Of a DNA stretch of 12,105 bases, positions 6,684 through 12,105 are shown one piece after another. The position numbers and the translations under genes are program-made. The notes beneath the pieces were generated by a model. The model had not been told where the DNA came from and made no database searches. It saw nothing but the letters and a program-made list of their open reading frames with translations. Origin of the DNA: JASHVB01 sp049522565. Lineage in GTDB: Bacteria > Pseudomonadota > Alphaproteobacteria > Acetobacterales > Acetobacteraceae. Location: positions 1 through 12,105 of the forward strand of contig JBEKNT010000192.1 of assembly GCA_049522565.1 (NCBI GenBank), read 5' to 3'. Every line of letters begins with the position of its first letter. Within the stretch, counting starts at the first letter, position 1.

Positions 6684-6853
6684 GCTTCGATCACTTCCCG
6701 AATGATGTCGGCGGGACGTGCCAGACGCACATCCAAGCGCGCAGCGGCGACCCGGAAATGCGACGCATTGTGCGTCACCAGCGCGTCGGCGCGGCGATTG
6801 ACGGCCGCTTCAAGCACCATCTCGTCGTCAGGGTCCGGCAACTGCGGGCGCCA
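6680..6853 (-). pseudogene. C-terminal remnant of a PIN-domain toxin
   Basis: The last 57 codons match the C-terminal half of the 'putative toxin component, PIN family' (COG1569-like) RNases. They begin WRPQLPDPDDEMVLEAAV, with the acidic cluster and the E that help bind metal, then ADALVTHN and ARPADIIREV. Full-length relatives are about 135-140 aa and start with a DTNV motif carrying the first catalytic aspartate. No such motif occurs in any minus-strand frame upstream (read to about 7105). The frame does stay open far upstream, but the added residues are not PIN-like. The fragment lacks part of the active site and should not be a functional RNase. It sits immediately upstream of, and overlaps by four bases, the broken antitoxin gene. 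Confidence 0.7.
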
Positions 6854-7099
6854 GTTCGCGGGTGCCGAAATCGCTTGCTTGCTTGCCTGATCGGGAACAA
6901 ACCAGCCGGCGGATCGCTGCCGCTGGCGTTTCCCGCTACGCCACGCCTGTCCCCGAGCCCACGCGACAATGCCCGCCAGTACCCCAACGAGTGCCGAAAA
7001 CCATGCGTCGCCTGCGTCATCAGCCCCGGAGTCTGGATTGCTGCGACATGCCCCGAATTGATCTTCAGATCGTCCGCGCCTGGCAAGGGGCGACGTTCC
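6854..7099. other. Junction region between toxin remnant and ATP-grasp gene
   Basis: No gene is assigned here. The plus strand is open in frame with the downstream ATP-grasp gene, but the encoded residues (Pro/Arg/Cys-rich) do not look like part of that protein. On the minus strand, 6953-7006 encodes a hydrophobic run (AWFSALVGVLAGIVAWAR) in the same frame as the PIN remnant. It resembles a membrane helix and may belong to unrelated DNA joined to the toxin fragment. AAGGGG at 7085-7090 is the ribosome binding site of the next gene. Confidence 0.4.
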
Positions 7100-8314
7100 A
7101 TGGCTCCTGATACGGCGTCCGCAAGGAATTTCTTCGCCGCGCTCCAGGCTGCCGGGATGCCGGAGGTGCCAGGGGAGTTCTCTGTTGTACCGCACCATCA
7201 GGTCCTCCCCGCTGCCACCCTCCGGGAAATCGCTCGCTTCATCCAGGTGTTTGACCGGGTTACCACGCGCGAGGCGTGGCAGAAGGCAGCGCAGCGCGAC
7301 TCGCCAGCCATTGCCCGGGGATGGCGTCCGGAAGTCTGCTTTTTCAGTGCGTGGGATTTTCATCTTCCGCCGGAAGGCGGCTGCCAACTCATCGAGTTCA
7401 ACGACAACGGCTCCGGTTTCCTGTTCGCCGCCATTATCAATGCTTTGTACTACGACGCCGCGAGGCTCGAGGACAAGAGGTCGCTTGCCGCGCCTGCCGA
7501 TATTCCCACCTTCACCCGCCACATTGGGGATTTGGTGGAACAGGAGAGCAGGGGTTTTTTCAAAGGGTGTTCGGACGGGACGTTGCTGGTACTCGATGAT
7601 GCGGATTCATTGCATCACGGCCGGTTTCGCAGGGAACTCGAACTGCTCCTCGATCTCTTTCGCCACAAAGGGTGGCGAGCCGAACTCGGCCCCCCCGCCG
7701 AGACAAGCTGGAATGGCCAGCAACTGCTCTTCGCTGGACAGCCGGTGGCATTCATCGTCAACCGCTCGACCGACTTCTTCTGGCAGTCCGAAGATTTCTC
7801 CGCCGTGCGGAGCGCCTATGAGTCGGGGCGAGTCTATATTGCTCCAAATCCCTTTACCTACGCCACCCGCAGCGACAAACGCTTGCTCGAATGGCTATCG
7901 CTGCCGCACCGGGACATAGAATTGGAAATCCAACCCGAGGAACGTCAGCTCTTGAGCGCCCACACGCCGGAAACGCATGTCGTGAGCGCCAATAACCTGA
8001 CCATGCTGGCGCAACGAAAGCGGGACTTTGTCTTCAAGCCCCTGCACGGATTCGGCGGGCGGGGGTTGCTCGACAACGCCACAGTCGGACGCGCGCGCCT
8101 GCAGCGCCTGGTGCAACATGGCGAGGGCTATGTGGCGCAAAGCTGGGTTCCGAAACCTGCCATTGACGTCCAGGGCCTACGCTTGTGGACGGATCTGCGC
8201 GTATGGGCCTATCGGGGAAGGATTTTTAACATGTCGGGGCGCGCCTCCCGCCGTCTCGATCGGTTGGACTTGACACCGCCGGGCGGCTGGCTGCCGACGT
8301 ATGCGTCTCTCTAG
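7100..8314 (+). CDS. Circularly permuted ATP-grasp-like protein
   Basis: A 404-aa cytoplasmic protein with no signal peptide or membrane segment. Its motifs fit an ATP-grasp ligase whose C-terminal metal-binding segment has moved to the N-terminus. WDFHL (85-89) and LIEFNDNGSG (97-106) resemble the E-x-N metal site that normally ends the fold. The lysine and glycine loop FVFKPLHGFGGRG (310-322, K313) and DLRVW (365-369) come later, with only about 35 residues after them. The expected reaction class is ATP-dependent joining of a carboxylate to an amine or thiol through an acyl-phosphate; the substrate is unknown. The ATG at 7100 is chosen because AAGGGG at 7085-7090 sits nine bases before it and residues upstream are not protein-like. 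A start at 6758 in the same frame would add 114 unconvincing residues. No partner gene (peptidase, alpha-E or transglutaminase type) is adjacent; it is an orphan next to a broken toxin-antitoxin locus. Confidence 0.65.
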   Translation: MAPDTASARNFFAALQAAGMPEVPGEFSVVPHHQVLPAATLREIARFIQVFDRVTTREAWQKAAQRDSPAIARGWRPEVCFFSAWDFHLPPEGGCQLIEFNDNGSGFLFAAIINALYYDAARLEDKRSLAAPADIPTFTRHIGDLVEQESRGFFKGCSDGTLLVLDDADSLHHGRFRRELELLLDLFRHKGWRAELGPPAETSWNGQQLLFAGQPVAFIVNRSTDFFWQSEDFSAVRSAYESGRVYIAPNPFTYATRSDKRLLEWLSLPHRDIELEIQPEERQLLSAHTPETHVVSANNLTMLAQRKRDFVFKPLHGFGGRGLLDNATVGRARLQRLVQHGEGYVAQSWVPKPAIDVQGLRLWTDLRVWAYRGRIFNMSGRASRRLDRLDLTPPGGWLPTYASL

Positions 8315-8518
8315 TTTTAGGAAACAATAAAGACCCGAAAAGCCGGGATGAATGTAGACCAGTATCGATGCAGCGGACGTTTTCACGCGATTTGAAGCCG
8401 CATGCTGTATCCGCTCTTATCTGCGTGCATCCCTGCTTATCTGTGTTCCAAATTCTTGCTTGCTCGAACCACGCAGTAGCAGCGCATGGAGAGATCTGCG
8501 ACTACACTCCGACGACCG
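8315..8518. other. Convergent intergenic region with a weak hairpin and short repeat
   Basis: These 204 bases lie between two converging genes. CTTATCTGCGT (8416-8426) is repeated as CTTATCTGTGT (8436-8446), a 20-base period. On the minus strand CCCG-GCTTTT-CGGG (8347-8334) is followed by a T-rich run toward 8320, which might act as a weak terminator for the minus-strand operon. The stem is only 4 bp. No ORF with support is present. Confidence 0.4.
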
Positions 8519-9427
8519 TCACCGCTGCAGTGTCACGGCGAGGAATTTGGTGACAAGCGAGATCGAATCTGCGCGGGCAGCCGGGTCGGTGGCGACCACC
8601 GGCGCTACTTTGCTGCCGATCGGCGTGAACGCGGGCAGCTCTCGCCTGGCCAGAGCCGGGAAATCGAAGTCATGGAAGGCGCCAGGATAGACATGGATGC
8701 TCACCGGCTCACCCTGCCGGTCAGCAGCCGACACGAATTGCTCGCAGGCTGACGCATTCACCCAGGTATCGCTTCCGCCGAATAGTACCAGCAGCGGCGC
8801 CGATGTGGTCCAGTTCAGACGACCGCTGCCAGGGATGGACCAATCGTTCCGGTCGCATCCGGCCGGATAGAACGCGATTGCGCCGCGGAATCCGCGCTGC
8901 CCGGCAAAGCCGAACAGCGTGGCATCGTTCAGCGCGTCCAATACCGTCATGCCACCCTGTGACCAGCCGATCACTCCGATCCGGTCCGCATCCACAAAAC
9001 TCTGCCGTCGCAGATAGCGCAGTGCGCCGTAGGCGTCGTGCACCCGGTCGTGCCACACCGACACCGCGTGCGGCGCTGTCGGCGCACATTCCTCGCCCTG
9101 ATGACGCGCGCCGAAACTGTCCACCGCCAGGATCACGTAACCAAGCCCGGTAAGTCGCGCGGCCCAGTCTGCCTCGCGCGGCGTCATCGCCCCGGATGCT
9201 GCGAAAAGCCCTGCGCAGCCGTGCAGGAACACCACCGCGGGATGCGGGGCGGTGCCGGCCGCCGGCTGGAACAGATACCCGTCCACTTGTGGATCGGGCT
9301 GTCCGGCACGCGCGTCGCCAACGGAAGGAAATGTGACGTGCTGCTGCGCGAGAACCGGAGTCGCTGGCACCCACACCAGGGAGGCGCCCATCAGCGCCAC
9401 CATGCGAACGATCCAACGAAGCCTCAT
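8519..9427 (-). CDS. Exported dienelactone-hydrolase-like alpha/beta hydrolase
   Basis: From the ATG at 9425-9427 the product has 302 aa and an N-terminal signal peptide: MRLRWIVR, then a hydrophobic core, with likely cleavage after PVLA at residue 27. It should act in the periplasm or outside. The mature part is a dienelactone hydrolase-family alpha/beta fold with oxyanion-loop HGCAGL at 69-74 and nucleophile elbow GWSQGG (Ser156). GGSD (Asp220) and FHDF (His252) give a Ser-Asp-His triad. The nucleophile is Ser rather than the Cys of classical dienelactone hydrolase, so a carboxylesterase role is likely; the substrate is unknown. GGGAG at 9436-9440 lies eight bases before this ATG. A second ATG at 9466, with its own GGGAG seven bases before it, would add 13 residues in front of the signal peptide and is less likely. 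The gene follows hldE by 53 bases on the same strand. Confidence 0.85.
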   Translation of the reverse strand: MRLRWIVRMVALMGASLVWVPATPVLAQQHVTFPSVGDARAGQPDPQVDGYLFQPAAGTAPHPAVVFLHGCAGLFAASGAMTPREADWAARLTGLGYVILAVDSFGARHQGEECAPTAPHAVSVWHDRVHDAYGALRYLRRQSFVDADRIGVIGWSQGGMTVLDALNDATLFGFAGQRGFRGAIAFYPAGCDRNDWSIPGSGRLNWTTSAPLLVLFGGSDTWVNASACEQFVSAADRQGEPVSIHVYPGAFHDFDFPALARRELPAFTPIGSKVAPVVATDPAARADSISLVTKFLAVTLQR

Positions 9428-9480
9428 CCACGGAACTCCCGAGGCAGGCGACCACCCTGCGCTCATGCGAGTGCTCCCAG

Positions 9481-10968
9481 CTACCCCCTGATCCGCGCCA
9501 GCGTCGCCGAGGTCGAATGCCCCGGCAGCAGATCGGCCAGCGCCACCTTGCCGCCCCAGCCGCGCACCAGATCCCCCCCCACCACCTTATCCAGCGTATA
9601 GTCCGCGCCCTTCATCAGCAGATCAGGGCGCAACTCGGCGATCAGCGCCTCGGGCGTGTCCTCCTGGAACACCACCACCAGATCGACGCTGGCCAGGCTC
9701 GCCAGCACCGCGGCGCGCGCCGCCTCCGGCTGCACCGGCCGCTTCGGCCCCTTCAGCCGCCGCGCGCTGGCATCCGAGTTCAGCCCGACCACCAGCCGGT
9801 CGCATTTCGACCGCGCCTCCTCCAGCAGATGCACGTGGCCGGGGTGCAGCAGGTCGAAGCAGCCATTGGTGAACCCGACCCTCCACCCCCGTCGCCGCCA
9901 CCGCTCCACCTGCTCTGCCGCCTCCTCGCGCGGCACGATCTTGCGCAGCGCGCTGCGCTGGGGGGACAGGGCGAACAGCAGGTCGGCCTCGCGCGCCACG
10001 GCCGTGCCGGCCTTGCCGACCACCACGCCCGCCGCGAGGTTGGCCAGCCGCACCGCGGTTTCGGTGTCCGCGCCGCCGGCGATCGCCGCTGCCAGGGTGG
10101 CGACCGCCGTGTCGCCGGCGCCGGAGACGTCGTAAACCTCGGCCGCCTCGGCGGCGAAATGCCGCGCGCCGCCGTCATCGACCAGGGTCATCCCGTCGTT
10201 GCCGCGCGTCACCACCACGGCGCCGAACCCGTGCCGCGACCGCAGCGCCGTCGCCGCCGCGACGATGGCGGCCTCGCTATCCACCGGCATCGAGGTCGCC
10301 TCCGCCAGATCGACCCGGTTCGGGATGATGATGTCGGCGCCGGCATAGCGCGCATGGTCGGGTCCGCGCGGATCGACGATCAGCCGCCGCCCGGCACTGC
10401 GCGCCAAGGCGACCAGCTTGCCCGGCACGTCGCCGGACAGCACCCCCTTGCCGTAGTCCGACAGCACGGTGACCGAGGTGGCCGCCATCGCATCGCCGGC
10501 GATGCGCAGCATGCTCTCGGCGAGCCTGGGATGGATCGGCGCGGTTTCCTCGCGGTCCGCCCGGAACAGTTGCTGACCTGCCGCGACATAGCGCGTTTTC
10601 AGCGTGGTGGTGCGGCCGCCTTGCACCAGCAGCCAGGGCTCCACCCCCGGCTGGCCGCCCACCAGGCCGGTCAGGTCGGAGCCGGTCTGGTCGTCCCCGA
10701 GCACCGAAATGAACGCCACCGCCGCACCCAGCGCCGTCAGGTTGCGCACCACGTTGCCGGCGCCGCCCGCCAGCCCGATCTCGCGCGTCACCTGCAGGAT
10801 CGGCACCGGCGCCTCCGGGCTGATGCGCGTTATCTCCCCATAGATATAGCGGTCGAGCATCACGTCGCCGATGACCAGCACGCTGGTATTCGCCAGCCGG
10901 CGTACGGCGGCGGCGAGATCCGGGTCCGGCAGGTCGGCGAGTGGCTCGCCGGGCGTGATCTGATTCAT
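9481..10968 (-). CDS. hldE: Bifunctional D-glycero-beta-D-manno-heptose-7-phosphate kinase / heptose-1-phosphate adenylyltransferase
   Basis: HldE (RfaE) performs two steps of ADP-heptose synthesis for the lipopolysaccharide inner core: phosphorylation of heptose-7-phosphate at C1, and later transfer of AMP onto heptose-1-phosphate. The 495-aa protein (E. coli 477) has both domains. The ribokinase-type kinase, about 30-340, shows GDVMLDRY and GGAGNVVRNL near its start, then DVSGAGDT at 280-287 with catalytic-base D286. The cytidylyltransferase-like domain, about 360-495, shows FTNGCFDLLHPGH at 366-378 with the nucleotide-binding HPGH (H375, H378). The ATG at 10966-10968 gives the family N-terminus; an in-frame TTG at 11052 would run 28 codons into the upstream phosphatase gene and is rejected. 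The ribosome binding site is weak, which fits coupling to the phosphatase gene that ends 43 bases upstream. The intermediate phosphatase GmhB is not in the window. Confidence 0.96.
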   Translation of the reverse strand: MNQITPGEPLADLPDPDLAAAVRRLANTSVLVIGDVMLDRYIYGEITRISPEAPVPILQVTREIGLAGGAGNVVRNLTALGAAVAFISVLGDDQTGSDLTGLVGGQPGVEPWLLVQGGRTTTLKTRYVAAGQQLFRADREETAPIHPRLAESMLRIAGDAMAATSVTVLSDYGKGVLSGDVPGKLVALARSAGRRLIVDPRGPDHARYAGADIIIPNRVDLAEATSMPVDSEAAIVAAATALRSRHGFGAVVVTRGNDGMTLVDDGGARHFAAEAAEVYDVSGAGDTAVATLAAAIAGGADTETAVRLANLAAGVVVGKAGTAVAREADLLFALSPQRSALRKIVPREEAAEQVERWRRRGWRVGFTNGCFDLLHPGHVHLLEEARSKCDRLVVGLNSDASARRLKGPKRPVQPEAARAAVLASLASVDLVVVFQEDTPEALIAELRPDLLMKGADYTLDKVVGGDLVRGWGGKVALADLLPGHSTSATLARIRG

Positions 10969-11011
10969 GAGTATCGCGTAATGTGGGACATACGCTGCAC
11001 GCAAGCAATCT

Positions 11012-11728
11012 TCACGTGTGAAGAAACCCCAACGTGTCGGCCTCCAGAACAACGCAGGTCAGCGCCCCGCCGATCACCGCCCCGGTATCGATACCAATGC
11101 GGTTGTTGCCGACGTAAGGCTCGCGCCGCGGCGAATGACCATGCACCACCACCACCCCGTGATCCTGCTTCGAGGACAGGAACGGCTCGCGAATCCACAG
11201 CAGGTCCTGCCGGGTCTGCTGCATCACCGGGACGCCCGGGCGGATGCCGGCGTGGACGAACAGGTACGGCCCGATCCGGTGATGCAAGACGAGGTCGCGC
11301 AGGAACAAGATGTGCGGCACCGGGATCCGGCTGGCCCAGTCCTTCTGCGCGACGGTGCGCGATACGCCCCAGCTCATCAGCGAGTCCGCCCCGCCGTTGC
11401 GCAGCCACAGCTCGCCCGCGTCCTTGTCCACCTGGGCAATGGCGGCCAGCATCATTTGTTCGTGGTTGCCCATCAGGTTGACCAGGAGCTGCACCGGTAC
11501 CGGCGGCCCCGCGAGCAACCATTCCACCACCTGGGCGCTCTCCATGCCGCGATCGACGTAGTCGCCGAGATGCACCAGCGCGGCGTGCTCGATCGGCCGT
11601 TCCGCGAGGTCCGCCGCGATATGCTCATGCATTTCCACCAGCCGCTCGAAGCAGCCATGCACGTCGCCGACGGCATAGACGCGCTGTCCGGGCGGGAGCG
11701 TGGCCGGGGCGGGGACCAGGTCGATCAT
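11012..11728 (-). CDS. PPP-family metallophosphatase (serine/threonine phosphatase or ApaH-like)
   Basis: A 238-aa cytoplasmic dimetal phosphoesterase of the calcineurin-like PPP group. All metal and phosphate motifs are visible in order: GDVHG at 21-25, GDYVDRG at 55-61, GNHE at 87-90, VHAG at 158-161 (H159) and VHGHS at 195-199. The size and motif set match small bacterial PPP enzymes such as the phage-lambda-type protein phosphatase and symmetric diadenosine tetraphosphatase. Sequence does not separate protein, dinucleotide and sugar-phosphate substrates. The ATG at 11726-11728 (MIDLVPAPATLPPGQ) is chosen because it starts just ahead of the first motif, as in relatives. An upstream in-frame ATG at 11839 would add 37 basic residues and is less likely. 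It is the first gene of the apparent operon with hldE, 43 bases before it. Confidence 0.88.
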   Translation of the reverse strand: MIDLVPAPATLPPGQRVYAVGDVHGCFERLVEMHEHIAADLAERPIEHAALVHLGDYVDRGMESAQVVEWLLAGPPVPVQLLVNLMGNHEQMMLAAIAQVDKDAGELWLRNGGADSLMSWGVSRTVAQKDWASRIPVPHILFLRDLVLHHRIGPYLFVHAGIRPGVPVMQQTRQDLLWIREPFLSSKQDHGVVVVHGHSPRREPYVGNNRIGIDTGAVIGGALTCVVLEADTLGFLHT

Positions 11729-11850
11729 TGCTACCAAGGTAAGGCGGCCGGCGGCCAAGGCCAATGACCAGTGCCGCAGGCCAATCTTTCTGACGGCGGC
11801 GCAATACCGGGCGCCCGCAACGTTGATCCGCGGCACCAACCGCTCCCAGC
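11729..11850. other. Upstream region of the phosphatase-hldE operon
   Basis: This is the probable leader and promoter region for the minus-strand operon. I see no convincing -35/-10 pair, riboswitch-like structure or small ORF. The ribosome binding site before the phosphatase ATG is weak (GGTAG four bases upstream). Confidence 0.4.
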
Positions 11851-11930
11851 CGTCATGGTCGGGCTTGACCCTGCCGTCCAGGTCGCCGCGGTGCCGCGAC
11901 AGATGGCCGGGTCAAGCCCCACAGGCGTCA
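11851..11930. repeat. Palindromic intergenic repeat of the GGGCTTGACCC type
   Basis: GGGCTTGACCC (11861-11871) and GGGTCAAGCCC (11909-11919) are perfect 11-bp inverted arms 37 bases apart. Pairing continues inward (GCCGTC with GATGGC, one mismatch) and partly outward (GTCATGG with the region around CCACAGGCG). Palindromes with a GGGCTTGACCC/GGGTCAAGCCC core are frequent between genes in alphaproteobacteria, as I recall. The arms are imperfect in the outer part, suggesting an old, drifting copy. An extragenic palindromic element is the best reading; a terminator is unlikely because no T-run follows. Confidence 0.75.
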
Positions 11931-11955
11931 GGTTAACCGGGACGCGGAGAACAAA

Positions 11956-12057
11956 ACTCCCCCTCCCCTTGAGGGAGGGGGTTGGGGGGAGGGGTTGGTC
12001 GGTGCGAATCCCCGACCGACCCCACCCCCCACCCCCACCCACAAGGGGAGGGGGAGT
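11956..12057. repeat. Long palindromic G/C-run intergenic repeat (right copy)
   Basis: The outer arms ACTCCCCCTCCCCTTG (11956-11971) and CAAGGGGAGGGGGAGT (12042-12057) are perfect 16-base reverse complements. Inside them, GGTCGGT (11997-12003) pairs with ACCGACC (12015-12021), and the G-runs of 11976-11994 face the C-runs of 12020-12040. The 17 bases at 11980-11996 are identical to 18-34 of the left copy, and the outer arm matches 86-105 in reverse complement. The left copy has an added GC-rich arm segment (GCCGCGAAGCGGACC) that this one lacks, so the two are variants of one family. Confidence 0.8.
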
Positions 12058-12105
12058 CGCCTTATCTCCGGCGACCTCCACAGTTTCATTCAGGGCGGGT
12101 CGTCC
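12058..12105. other. Window end, nothing recognised
   Basis: The last 48 bases contain no gene start, RNA or repeat that I can support. Confidence 0.4.

Noticed and set aside
6758..7099. N-terminal extension of the ATP-grasp protein by 114 residues
   Set aside because: The residues are Pro/Arg/Cys-rich and partly antisense to the PIN remnant. A good ribosome binding site sits before the internal ATG at 7100.
10969..11052. Longer HldE starting at a TTG inside the phosphatase gene
   Set aside because: The added 28 residues do not resemble the family N-terminus and would overlap the upstream gene. The ATG at 10966-10968 gives the expected length.
9517..11481. 654-aa open frame antisense to hldE and the phosphatase
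   Set aside because: It is a shadow frame with His/Arg/Gln-rich low complexity. Both genes on the other strand have full motif sets.
11729..11839. Longer phosphatase with 37 extra N-terminal residues
   Set aside because: The extension is basic and not part of the PPP fold. The internal ATG starts right before the first metal motif.

Overview
The window looks like chromosomal DNA of a GC-rich, Gram-negative alphaproteobacterium. The evidence is the high-GC codon choice in the core genes, a complete ADP-heptose (lipopolysaccharide core) synthase gene, and palindromic intergenic repeats of a kind I associate with that class. A family such as Acetobacteraceae is possible, but this is inferred from sequence style and no alignment was run.

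Left part (1-2914, + strand): a palindromic G/C-run repeat, then a two-gene glycogen operon. glgC (ADP-glucose pyrophosphorylase) and glgA (glycogen synthase) overlap by the four bases GTGA. GlgC makes ADP-glucose from ATP and glucose-1-phosphate, and GlgA polymerises it.

Next (3085-5287, - strand): a CYTH-CHAD protein (triphosphatase-type tunnel domain plus polyphosphate-binding helical domain), followed by a small NUDIX hydrolase. The pair points to polyphosphate, inositol-pyrophosphate or dinucleotide turnover. It sits tail to tail with the glycogen operon.

Middle (5288-8518): a lower-GC accessory stretch. It holds two small unrecognised ORFs, one of them behind a 23-bp tandem repeat and a good ribosome binding site. 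It also holds the wreck of a toxin-antitoxin pair: the PIN toxin has lost its N-terminal half and the RHH/HicB-like antitoxin carries a one-base frameshift. After these comes an orphan protein whose motif order fits a circularly permuted ATP-grasp enzyme.

Right part (8519-11728, - strand): a probable operon in the order PPP-family metallophosphatase, hldE (bifunctional heptose-7-phosphate kinase / heptose-1-phosphate adenylyltransferase), exported dienelactone-hydrolase-like enzyme. The window closes with two more palindromic intergenic repeats. The last of these shares a 17-base core and an outer arm with the repeat at the left edge.

Most of the window is ordinary core metabolism. The parts that merit a second look are the 5.3-8.3 kb accessory stretch (ATP-grasp orphan, broken toxin-antitoxin, small ORFs) and the repeat family. 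I do not see convincing evidence of a complete new multi-gene system.
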